Below, piece after piece: positions 18,492 to 27,702 of a stretch of 64,000 nt of DNA. The notes under the pieces were generated by a model. It had not been told where the DNA came from. It saw only the letters and a program-made list of their open reading frames with translations, and ran no database searches. The position numbers were made by a program, and so were the translations under genes. The DNA is taken from assembly GCA_027923505.1 (NCBI GenBank), contig BROI01000029.1, positions 265,370 to 329,369 of the forward strand, written 5' to 3'. Source of the DNA: Mayamaea pseudoterrestris. Its lineage: Eukaryota > Bacillariophyta > Bacillariophyceae > Sellaphorales > Sellaphoraceae. The first letter of the stretch is position 1. Each line of letters opens with the position of its first letter.

Positions 18492-19783
18492 TGTACTGAG
18501 TTTCTAGCTTGAGCAATAGGCGTCTATGTACTCGTTATGCGACTATTGTTGAGCAATACGGAGTGATGCAATGATGCAAGGTCGAGCGATGGAGCGATGA
18601 CGGGTGCGGGGCGCTGTCGCAGTGAGTACCGGTCAGAGCGGAGTTTGGCTCATTGCTTGGATGTTGTCTGGGCTCGGCGTCGTGCCGACCTCTTTCGTCA
18701 TCAGCATCTTCTTGAACAGTACTACGTTGCTAGACAGGCTTTGCTACGTAGACTAAACTATGTGTGGCAATTTATTCATGTCCAGTGAGCTGGTCATGCG
18801 AAAAGTGATACAGGCACTTTCGCGTCAATTCAAAAGGTGCATTGCATTACAGGAAGGTGAGACGAGGCTGTTGCTACCTAACGCACTAGTCAACTAAGTC
18901 TTACTAGGTAGAAGTAGCTACTAGTTACACGCAGCGCGTACTCCGATACTGGTAATTTAGTTGTACCTGCCCCCAGGTGCTCTGCGCTGATGACGGCCTT
19001 GCTGTTCACCGACTCGCAGACAGGCGACATTGGACAGCTGTCGAAACTTGAACAACTTTTTGCAACTTCGCAAACAATACCTTTAGTGGCATGCATTCGC
19101 CACCTTCCATGCTTCTTGGACTTCTGCTACAACAATTGGGCTATTGACGCACCAACTCGGGTAGCTCGCTGTGCCCTCCAACTCCGACAATCCTTATTGA
19201 AGGTAGCAGGCCGCTGCAAGCAAGACCAACGGAAAGCAGATGGTCTGGTTCGCAACTGATCGTAGTGTAACACCCTCGTGCGTACTAGAGAACAATTTCT
19301 TTGCCCTACCTACTTTACACGTCGCCAATGCGCTCAACGGCGCAAGTTGTGTCTTGAAGGCCGCTTCGGTTCAACTATCGCTAGCTGCCAACTTCAATGA
19401 TGCGATATTTGCCTCTAAACCAACCGAGTCATCCGGGCAACTTTACCACCAGCCTTTTCATTAGCTGGCTTCTAGGGCTTCCTTTGGTCGCTAACTTCAA
19501 TATTCGGATTGGTTGTAGATTCCCCGCTTCAAGTTAAAAGTTAAGCCTTCCACGCAGCGAAGCATTCCAGCTCTTCTCGGAGTTGTTCGATGACAGCGAG
19601 TTCTTGTTCTTTGTCCCCGATTTTTGCCACGTTGGTCGAGGAACACTGATGTGGTAGACTAGGCTTCTGCCGACCGGAACGACCCTCTCAAACTCAAACA
19701 TGGCCTTCAAAGTTTACCTCGGGGGCTCACAATATCGCTTGCTCTATTAATTATCAAAACTCTTTCTCAAAAACCCTTTCGAA
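18492..19783. other. 1.3 kb without a supported gene
   Basis: Short open frames exist on both strands, but none shows domain-like composition, clear splice partners or a targeting signal. No tRNA-like A and B boxes were seen. A near-match of the palindrome (TACCGGTC at 18627) lies 136 bases upstream of the PDZ gene start. An expressed noncoding RNA cannot be excluded. Confidence 0.4.
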
Positions 19784-20299
19784 ATGTGCAACGCAAGATT
19801 TGTTTACCAAGTGCCCCAGAAGCTCGCCCGTGGTCCTGCTTCTGACGCTGTGGAAAAATCCAACAAGCGACAGCGCTCTGCATTAAGCCGCGTTGCGGAA
19901 GGCACAGCAGTGACGTCCTTTAATTTCGACGCACTTTTTGATGCGGTCTGCGAAGAGGACGCTTTTCCCTCCATTGGCTGGGATATCGAGGATCGAAGCT
20001 TTGCATCTTGCTCCATGTCATCGTCGTCATTGACCGACTCGATGAGCTCTGACGATGAAGATTATTCGGAGGGCGCATTCACTGCCGGTAAAGGCAACAA
20101 GCGCGCTCGCTCTGGTATGCTTCGAAGCATTAGTATCATGACCGACCTTGCGCTTTTAGAGCCTTCGACTGACAAATGCAATGACAAGACACCCTTGATT
20201 CAGATCCGAAGGTTTGATGAGTTGCTGAAGACCCGCTTTCATTCAAGTCTCATGCCCAAACCAACCGAGCCACTGTCTGTCGCAGCCTGCGCCTCATGA
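19784..20299 (+). CDS. Small Ser/Asp-rich protein of unknown function
   Basis: 171 residues, one exon, ATG start. A basic part (KSNKRQRSALSRVAEGTAV) that could be a nuclear localisation signal is followed by an acidic Phe-rich stretch (NFDALFDAVCEEDAFPSIGW) and a Ser/Asp run. A second basic stretch (GKGNKRARSGMLRSISIM) comes next. The mixture of acidic, hydrophobic-dotted and basic parts is typical of regulatory or transcription-linked proteins, but no domain is recognised. Confidence 0.6.
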   Translation: MCNARFVYQVPQKLARGPASDAVEKSNKRQRSALSRVAEGTAVTSFNFDALFDAVCEEDAFPSIGWDIEDRSFASCSMSSSSLTDSMSSDDEDYSEGAFTAGKGNKRARSGMLRSISIMTDLALLEPSTDKCNDKTPLIQIRRFDELLKTRFHSSLMPKPTEPLSVAACAS

Positions 20300-20533
20300 A
20301 CACTTTTTATAAAGAATCTCCACACAATTTTTGAACATACCTGGAGTAAGGCTGCATACCATGTACATACCGAGTCAGCCTTTTGTTTGCACTATGCAGT
20401 TTTCCATACACAACATAGTCAACGAAATTAAGTTAGCTATTCTTAGTACTTCATATACTACATGTATGATAAGTCATACAGCATGTACAAACACGCAGCG
20501 AACATATTACTGTCATAGCTACAACGCAGTCGC

Positions 20534-21532
20534 TTATCCTGTCATTACGTCATTTTCCTTCTTATCCGCCGCCTCGTTCAACTTCTTAATGCAGTCTTCC
20601 GTGACACTCTCAATTTCCTGTTGAACGCGAAAGGCATCATCCTTCGAAACATGTTCAAGCTTGCCTGCCAAACCCTTTTTCACCACATTCAACGTGCTGC
20701 GCCGGACTCCACGGATTTTCGCGCGATACTGCTCGGTGCGCTTGCGGAGCTGCTGCGCCGTCGCTTGACGCGTCTCCAGACTCACGCGCGGCAATGGAAT
20801 CTTGACTTGACCGCGTCCATCATCGTCCACGGATGGATTGAGGTTCACCATTTGGTTACGAATGGCGGTCGCTACATTCTTGGCCAGTGACGGGTCAAAG
20901 CAGTTGGCGTAGGCGAGCGTTGGACTCGAAATGGTGACTTGCGCAATGGAATTGAGCGGGACGTTAGCACCATATGCATTGACAGTGACAGTGTCAAAAA
21001 GGTCGGCCGATGGTTCGGATCCTCGGATTCCCCTAAGACTGTCGACAAACTGGTTAACAATATCATTCATGCGTTTGCGCGTTTGTGCTGGGTCGGGGAG
21101 CACACTGCCGTCCGCTTCTTCCTCGGTTTCTTCGTCATCATCTTCCCTATCCATGTCATCATCATTCTTTTGCAATGCAGTAGAGCTTGCTTTGACATGG
21201 TCGGCGATGACATCGTCCTTTTTGCCCTTCTTGACAAGCTTTCGATCCTTCTTCTTTTGGCGCCGCTCCTGCGCCTCCTTGCGACTTTGCTCATGAGCTT
21301 GATCGTCTAGTCTGTCCAGATGTTGACCCATTTTGGCAGAATGATTGCTCATGAAACGAATCTGATTAGTCGGTTTGCATAATAGAGGTGCTGGTGGACA
21401 TTGCAGCAGAGGAAACGAACGCCCTGTCACCGTCCATCTCGACGTGACCGTGACGAATGGATGCACGCGACCTAGGACCCTTTTACCGACTGTACGAGCC
21501 AGGTTTTTCGAAACTAGTGAACTAGAGTTCAT
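20534..21532 (-). CDS. Ribosome recycling factor, mitochondrial
   Basis: RRF splits the post-termination ribosome with EF-G. The family signature is in the C-terminal half: VKIPLPRVSLETRQATAQQL, then RKRTEQYRAKIRGVRRSTLN, and the ending IESVTEDCIKKLNEAADKKE. Start chosen at Met 21532 because it opens a basic, Ser-rich presequence (MNSSSLVSKNLARTVGKRVL) that looks mitochondrial; no plastid signal peptide is seen. An acidic, Lys-rich low-complexity linker of about 80 residues precedes the RRF domain, making the protein (332 residues) longer than the usual 185. A frame extends further upstream but has no targeting logic. Confidence 0.87.
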   Translation of the reverse strand: MNSSSLVSKNLARTVGKRVLGRVHPFVTVTSRWTVTGRSFPLLQCPPAPLLCKPTNQIRFMSNHSAKMGQHLDRLDDQAHEQSRKEAQERRQKKKDRKLVKKGKKDDVIADHVKASSTALQKNDDDMDREDDDEETEEEADGSVLPDPAQTRKRMNDIVNQFVDSLRGIRGSEPSADLFDTVTVNAYGANVPLNSIAQVTISSPTLAYANCFDPSLAKNVATAIRNQMVNLNPSVDDDGRGQVKIPLPRVSLETRQATAQQLRKRTEQYRAKIRGVRRSTLNVVKKGLAGKLEHVSKDDAFRVQQEIESVTEDCIKKLNEAADKKENDVMTG

Positions 21533-21847
21533 TGCTAGCAAGAGAGATAGCTTGCAGATTGTTGAGACATATATAAACACTAGCAGCTGCCTCCCTTCAT
21601 TGCTTTTGGTTTGCTGCGCAGGTTGGACCGCGTTTAAATGGGTACCGGTAAGACTGCCTCTATGACGATCTTTCACTTGCATCTTTTACTTGTACTTGCA
21701 GACTACCAACACAACTAGAACCTCCATGGAGACGCTGATGTAGGGCCGCCAATCATATCCTGCATGCATTTAACTTTCTTCGAGTCACTACAGAGCAGAA
21801 GCATACGAACATTTACGTTCTACAAGTACATTGCAAGTGAACTTCCT
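21533..21847. other. Intergenic promoter region of RRF
   Basis: 315 bases between two - strand genes. It holds the palindrome at 21643-21650 and nothing else I can support. Confidence 0.4.
21643..21650. promoter_or_regulatory. TACCGGTA palindrome upstream of RRF
   Basis: Perfect copy about 110 bases 5' of the chosen RRF start. See the eIF2A copy for the argument. Confidence 0.42.
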
Positions 21848-24304
21848 CTACGCTTCTTCAATGACCTTTAATGCCGACTCAAGATGGGAAAGGCAATACG
21901 GTTGCACAAATGCAAGTGAGCGAGCACTAAAACATGATAGGCCCACAATCGCAGCCATGGCATCATTCAATGGTCCATTAGCCTCCCTGTCGCAAAGTAG
22001 AGCCGCCAAAACAGATTTCTTATCTCGGTCACCAAGTCCTTGGCACTCAACCTGAGGAAAATTGACATCCAGCGATTGTACATCACTATCTTCATAGTGA
22101 TTTTGAGCGAAAAATCGGTCGGCAATCACCTCGATATGATGCGATGTGATAGTTTCATGATTGAATGATAGTCTGAGCAAATGATTGATAATTGAAAAAT
22201 CGAAGCAGCAGTCTTCACAGAGTTCTGCTCGATGCTTCACGCATTTCACAGATGGAGCCTTCCCTGCTCGATACTTAATGTAGAGCCCAAGTTGTTGAAC
22301 ATTTTCGGGCCGGACAGCAATCGGAACGTCTGACCCACGAACTCGGACCGGGTATCGGCCCTGAGAGTTTAGGCGCCCACTAACGGTAGCAACTTGATCA
22401 TTAAGAGCCGGTTTAGCTACAAGCCCTCGTAGAACGACAGCCTCACCTGAATGTGGACTGTCCAGTTCATAGTCGCCAATTGTCGGGCGCGCTTTTTCAG
22501 CCTTCAAATTCGTGGCAGCACATTCGGGTTTATGAAACGGCCAGTCCGCCTGCAAGCAAGATTTGCTGCAATATGGACGGCTATCGCACCCGCTACAAGT
22601 ATGAAGGACACCGCCAATCTTATCTTCGGCCTCGAATTTAAAGCAGAGCTCGTGGCCACAGCGGCAAAGAATCATTCCGGGTTCAGCGTCCTCAACAAGA
22701 GGCTGCTGCTCAGGCACCACTTTAACCATTCCAAGGCTTGCATTCCAATCAACATGAGGAGCGACATATTCTAAGGCCGCCCGTATCGTGCCATGATAGG
22801 AGATCAGCGGCCAGAAAAAGTTCGGGTCTTGGGCAATAAACAACGGATGCGCGAGTTTTGGCTTGTACGCCACCAATGTTCCAAGTACTGATTCCACATC
22901 TGCGCGACAATATGTTTTAAAGGTTTCTGACTGCAGCTCGCCAGTGAGATTCCGCCACACCGCAGTTCTTCCGCGAGCTAATAAGGTTTCATACAAAGAT
23001 AGCGCAACTCCGCCGTGCGAAACAGCTTCGAGACGGATGCGAGCAGCAGCAAGACATTCCCAACATGCTACTTCACTCTGTCCAGATTTTGCTTCACTGT
23101 GGACGCATAACACTGCAACGTTTTCCTTCAGAAGCTGGTCGTAAAACGACTGGGTCATTTCGTCGGACGCTGTCTCGTCGCATTGTGGCATCGGAGGAAC
23201 TTGATAGTAAAATGAGTCCTTTACTCGTGTAGATCCTGAATAAGTTTGTGCTGTGGCGCCTTTGCAAGTCCCGCGTCGGCCGTATCCAAAATTAACGGTT
23301 AAATTCATTAATCGTACCAATTCAAGCAGTTCGCGCAGTTTTGTTGCCCCTATAAGCACCACATCCCCCGTTTCTCCTCGTCTGGGCTGGCTCCCAACAG
23401 TAAGAGTGGGAGTGGGCGCGGCAAAGGGGGCGAGCATGCAGTCAAAGTCATTCCGCACGGTGTTCGACAACTTGGTGAGCAAACCAGTCAAGTTAGGGCA
23501 ACATTGGTTCGCACTCGCTCCATAGGCGGGAACTCTGTGTCTCATTTGCTCAAAACTGTGTATTAGAGCATACAGCTCACGCGGAATCAAAGTTCTCGTC
23601 TCAAGTATTTCGCTAGCTTTAAAACTGTGTATAAGCGTTGCATGCCATAACCAGTCACTGCTCGCAATAATGTTCTGTCTCACGCCTTGCCCAATATTAT
23701 ACATATCGGCAAGAGACTGCATTCCCAAACCAATGCCTCCTTTTGCTGCCTGCTTAAAGTATTTAAACGCATACATATCCGACTTTAAAACCTCCATATT
23801 GCCAAAATCGCCTTCATCCTGCGACGTTGGAACAATGAACTGGGATCGGTGACGGAACGCGATTCCTGCCAAGTACGCCGCCTCTGGAGAGCCTTCATTT
23901 GCAAGATCTATGTACATCTGATTCTCAGATCCGTCTGGAACATTGTGTCTCATCATATACTGCGTCACAAGAGGTCTGAGCTTGGTATGAACAGTCTCCT
24001 GCAACTCTCGCTTGGTCGAGTCGATGTTTTCCGGGGCACCATGAAGACTAAATGATCTTGGATCCGTGCCTTGTAAAAAGGTTGATTGCTGCGGAGGTCC
24101 CGGACATTCATGCTTTCCGGTGGAAATGGCTTGCTGCTGACAATTGATGCTGCAGAAGCGAACTCTGGTACAGACGCACGTGACGCGGTCGCTAATCGTC
24201 GCAAGGCTCCGTTCGCAGTTGGCGCAGAAGACGGCATCCACACTGCGATTCAGCGTCTTGTTCTTCTTCCCGGACTTTTTCTTCTTGTTATTCTTTGGAG
24301 GCAT
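21848..24304 (-). CDS. Double MYND zinc-finger protein with Sel1-like repeats
   Basis: Start chosen at Met 24304 (MPPKNNKKKKSGKKNK); the frame is open to 24493 but without better features. 818 residues. The first MYND finger is at about residues 25-65 (CANCERSLATIS, then CVCTRVRFCSINCQ, H and C). The second lies near residue 610 (HTCSGCDSRPYCSKSC, then W-x2-HKPEC). Between them, EGSPEAAYLAGIAFRHRSQ and YAFKYFKQAAKGGIGLGMQS look like Sel1-type helical repeats. MYND fingers mediate protein contacts, often with Pro-rich partners. No SET or other catalytic domain was seen, so methyltransferase activity is not claimed. Confidence 0.78.
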   Translation of the reverse strand: MPPKNNKKKKSGKKNKTLNRSVDAVFCANCERSLATISDRVTCVCTRVRFCSINCQQQAISTGKHECPGPPQQSTFLQGTDPRSFSLHGAPENIDSTKRELQETVHTKLRPLVTQYMMRHNVPDGSENQMYIDLANEGSPEAAYLAGIAFRHRSQFIVPTSQDEGDFGNMEVLKSDMYAFKYFKQAAKGGIGLGMQSLADMYNIGQGVRQNIIASSDWLWHATLIHSFKASEILETRTLIPRELYALIHSFEQMRHRVPAYGASANQCCPNLTGLLTKLSNTVRNDFDCMLAPFAAPTPTLTVGSQPRRGETGDVVLIGATKLRELLELVRLMNLTVNFGYGRRGTCKGATAQTYSGSTRVKDSFYYQVPPMPQCDETASDEMTQSFYDQLLKENVAVLCVHSEAKSGQSEVACWECLAAARIRLEAVSHGGVALSLYETLLARGRTAVWRNLTGELQSETFKTYCRADVESVLGTLVAYKPKLAHPLFIAQDPNFFWPLISYHGTIRAALEYVAPHVDWNASLGMVKVVPEQQPLVEDAEPGMILCRCGHELCFKFEAEDKIGGVLHTCSGCDSRPYCSKSCLQADWPFHKPECAATNLKAEKARPTIGDYELDSPHSGEAVVLRGLVAKPALNDQVATVSGRLNSQGRYPVRVRGSDVPIAVRPENVQQLGLYIKYRAGKAPSVKCVKHRAELCEDCCFDFSIINHLLRLSFNHETITSHHIEVIADRFFAQNHYEDSDVQSLDVNFPQVECQGLGDRDKKSVLAALLCDREANGPLNDAMAAIVGLSCFSARSLAFVQPYCLSHLESALKVIEEA

Positions 24305-24583
24305 TGTCTGGGATTTGGTAGTTGTTTTACTAGACCTGTGGAAGATACAGCAAGCCTTTTGTAAGGGACAAGGTGTGCGAGCTTGGATGTTGTTGGTTGC
24401 AACACGCAAGCCATAAAGATATCTTAGTACCGGTGAGACGCAGCGTGGCTGGTACAGTAGCCGTTGCGACCGTTTCGAGCGCCAGTCGGCCATGGAACGG
24501 TCGCCGGGTTCACATTTTCTTACCCATCCGTTTCATACTTCGTCTTCATACCTCCTCTTTTACACTCAATTTGACGACGCACC

Positions 24584-25939
24584 ATGATTGAAATCTGCTG
24601 TTGCATAGCTTTAGTACTCGTTGTATCAACGAGGCAAATAGCAGGCGCCCCTCTCTACGATCAAGAATTTCCGTCTGCTGAAACTGAATGGATCTCATTG
24701 TCACAACATGAAAGTTTCCAGCCAGCTGCAACAACTCACGACGATCCGCGGGTCGCTCATGCGCAGCGTCGCTTGTCTAGCGAGTACTCGTCAAGGTTTG
24801 CAGACTCGGCAACTTACTATGATGAATACTCAACGGCATGGCGACTGTTAGGAATGTACATTGATTGTAATATTGACGCGGACAGTGGCGACAGACGACT
24901 GAATGGAGATGATGATGGCGTTTCAAATGCATGGGACGATGATCAAGCTGGAGCTTCGGCAACTTGTAAACGATTTCTTCTTTGGGCGGCGGTAAGTAGA
25001 TGCGCTTGCTTCGGGACTTGAACAGTTTCTGCTTTGTTTTCTCAATCGCTATTCACCTCATTACAGTACGTCGACTTGAGCTATCAAGGCGGAGGCATTG
25101 GCGAGTACCAGTTCCATGACGCTTCAACGGATGAGTGGGATACATCTGCCTGTGAAGCCACCAAGAACAGTCGCTGTGCCAAAATGGACTGTCACCTGCC
25201 AAATACACATTTCACACTTTTGGGATTTTTCAAAAACTACGATTACGATGACTGGATGGAGCAGCTCTTCAAGCATCAAGCGTTCTGCTTGTGGAGCCAG
25301 AATCAGTACAACTTTATGGACAAGTATCGAGACTGGTGGCCACAGGGCTGCAGCAGTACAGGGAAGAAGGACGGAAATGGCTATGTTTACATCGATATAA
25401 AACCAGGTACTGGCGGCACCATGGGCCTTGGTCTTTACACAGATAGCTCATGTACCATTGAATACAAGCGTGGTCGAGTTAAGCTGAGTAATGTCGTGCA
25501 AAAATACTACGGCAGTAGTGTCAATGACCATATCGACACTTGGAACGAAGCGTTCTCGACGTTCCATACTTGCCAACCGTGCAAAGCATACACATTGTCG
25601 ACATCTCGAAAAGATGATATCAAGGAAAATGATCCGAACAATGGCTACTTCCAGTGCGATGATAACGCAGATTACACCAATGTTAATCAGTGCATGAAGT
25701 TCAAAACACACACGGATACGGATGTTGCTAGCTATAAGGAAGTGGCCGCAGCTTCTTTCCAGGGCACGATCCAATCTAGCTACGCAGCTGATATAACGCC
25801 AACGTTCTGGGGCAAATGGGGCTTGTTCATCATATCTGTGCTAATATTTTTGGTGGGTTTAAGTGCGTGCGTTTGGTCGGCGCGACCACCCCGAGTGCTA
25901 TCAAAGAGAAGCGTCGTTTCTACCGAACCGCTCATATAA
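24584..25939 (+). CDS. Secreted/type I membrane protein, Cys-rich, unknown function
   Basis: Two exons, 24584-24991 and 25067-25939, with a 75-bp intron (GTAAGT donor, TTACAG acceptor) in phase 0; 426 residues. An N-terminal signal peptide (EICCCIALVLVVSTRQIAGA) is followed by an ectodomain with many Cys, Tyr and Trp residues, such as SRCAKMDCHLP, AFCLWSQNQYNF and HTCQPCKAY. A single membrane segment near the C-terminus (KWGLFIISVLIFLVGLSACV) precedes a short basic cytosolic tail. The family was not recognised; the design fits a cell-surface or endomembrane protein. Confidence 0.75.
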
Positions 25940-26038
25940 ATGCGCAGCATAATGTCTGTATTTTTGTCATTATACCTTATTTTAAAAGTTATCGTGCGAG
26001 AAGAGTTGTCGTAGGCTTCTTTTATTTAAAAAAAATAA

Positions 26039-27385
26039 TTATTTTGCGTATTTAGCGCAGTTGAGATTCACCTGCGACCATCCTTGTCGTTTCAAATTGT
26101 CTTCAACGCCATCAACATGCGCTATGCCCATGACTGCCACCATGACCGTCTCCTGAGTCAAGCTATCAATCCCTGCTGCCATGTAGGCATCGCGCTCCGT
26201 GAGCATGACTTGCACCAGTGCCGGCGCAATCTTGCGCATGGCGGTCAACAAAGAGCGGACCGACTCTCTCGATTTGATGCTTTCCACAAAGGTTGTCAAG
26301 TCTTGCTTCATGGAGTCGGGACTGCTATTGCTCATGATTGTTGGTCCACCAACCAGTGCCTTCATACTTTCTTCAATTTCACTATCCGCTTGCAGCAGCC
26401 TTTTCAAGTCCGTCGCAGCCAGTGCCTGCGTGAGTCGTTGCAGGGTTAACTCAACGTCCTGATCACCCAACACAATATCGGATCCAATCGCTTGGCCCTG
26501 TCGAATCGCCATGGCGAATTCGTCGCCTGGCTTGAAACCAGCATTGTCAAGGTTTTGGTACATGCCGCGAATGGCATTGCCGACCGACGCGGTGGATGCA
26601 TCCATAATCATGGAACCTAGGCCGCGTCGAGCAGGACGAGTCGTTGGTGCAACACCAACGGGAGGTAACGTCCTTGGCGCCGCAGCCTTGCTTGTTGACA
26701 CTGCTGCATCTCCAAGTTGCATCTGCTGCTGCTGTTGCAACAATTCTCGCTGTCGCTCCACCACGTTGGGAATAATGATGCGTGTCGGCACCGTCTTTCC
26801 GTCATTCCCAATGGGCGCATCCATGGTCAAGACCACTTGCTTGTCGCTGCTGTTTGAGTCGGTGACACTTTTCGACACGGCTCCTCCACCGACGCGCTTC
26901 AAGTCGAGCTCCACAAAGACTGCGTTAGGTTTGATTTGCCGCACCAAGTCACTGGCCAGTTGCGCCGACAATTCACTAATATGAGCAGTTCCCAGCAAAT
27001 AGACTAGTCGATCTCCGCGCTTCCAGACAGTGACGGTGGCGTCGCATGTAGCACGGTTTGTTATTACGCGAGGAGATGCAGCGAACGCGTTGGATGGATG
27101 AAGCAGGATCAGTGATGCCGACGCAGTGGCCGATGCAGTTGCAACGCTCTGGAACCAGTTTCGTCGAGACAAGGATGATTGTTGACATGATGTACTTTCG
27201 TCCTCAATCTCGTCGCTAGCTTGTCTATTGAACAATGTTAGTGCACAATCAAATCGAGAACCTTGATGGATCGATAAAGAGCGCACCGATTTTGCAGCAG
27301 GTAAAGATGTTGGGCGTGGCGACGTCCATCCGAACGAAGTCTCCGCAAAGGCCAGAATCAAGTAGCATAAAAGATTCGACTTCAT
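26039..27385 (-). CDS. TraB-domain protein with predicted thylakoid Tat signal
   Basis: 448 residues, one exon. The TraB/PrgY/GumN fold is marked by VYLLGTAHISELSAQLASDL and IKPNAVFVELDLKRVGGG, and ends with AVMGIAHVDGVEDNLKRQGW, whose His belongs to the conserved set. The N-terminus has two signals in series. The first is a signal peptide (LLCYLILAFAETSFGW). The second, near residue 74, has a twin-arginine motif followed by a hydrophobic stretch and an Ala-x-Ala site (SRRNWFQS, then LILLHPSNAFAAS). Together they suggest delivery through the plastid envelope and then the thylakoid Tat route. The enzymatic role of TraB proteins is poorly known. Confidence 0.82.
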   Translation of the reverse strand: MKSNLLCYLILAFAETSFGWTSPRPTSLPAAKSVRSLSIHQGSRFDCALTLFNRQASDEIEDESTSCQQSSLSRRNWFQSVATASATASASLILLHPSNAFAASPRVITNRATCDATVTVWKRGDRLVYLLGTAHISELSAQLASDLVRQIKPNAVFVELDLKRVGGGAVSKSVTDSNSSDKQVVLTMDAPIGNDGKTVPTRIIIPNVVERQRELLQQQQQMQLGDAAVSTSKAAAPRTLPPVGVAPTTRPARRGLGSMIMDASTASVGNAIRGMYQNLDNAGFKPGDEFAMAIRQGQAIGSDIVLGDQDVELTLQRLTQALAATDLKRLLQADSEIEESMKALVGGPTIMSNSSPDSMKQDLTTFVESIKSRESVRSLLTAMRKIAPALVQVMLTERDAYMAAGIDSLTQETVMVAVMGIAHVDGVEDNLKRQGWSQVNLNCAKYAK

Positions 27386-27702
27386 AGTTTTGCTGCGTAA
27401 TTAGTGAATGAAAAAGCGTATAACTTAAAAGAAAGGAGGCTTGGAGAAGAAGTGATTGCTCCTCGATGATGATGGTCGCGCGAGAAGATTCTCTCGTCGT
27501 CGGATCTGCAATGCAGTACCGATGCGATAAATTATGCGAGTCATACCGGTATTGCGATCGCGGTCGGACAAGTCAGGCTCCGCCGCGCCGCCGCGTTCCA
27601 ACAAAGCAGAAACGGCTTGCTTGACCGCTCCACTTACTTTGACTTTCATCAATTTAGCATCTACTATAAACTGCTGCATTGATTTATTGGAGGACGTCGT
27701 CC
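27386..27702. other. Divergent promoter region (TraB / pantothenate kinase)
   Basis: 317 bases between divergent genes containing the palindrome at 27544-27551. No coding sequence is supported. Confidence 0.4.
27544..27551. promoter_or_regulatory. TACCGGTA palindrome in divergent promoter
   Basis: Perfect copy roughly midway between the TraB start (27385) and the pantothenate kinase start (27703). Confidence 0.45.

Noticed and set aside
18597-19464. Possible small genes in the 1.3 kb gap
   Set aside because: The short frames have no shared composition, splice signals or recognisable motifs.
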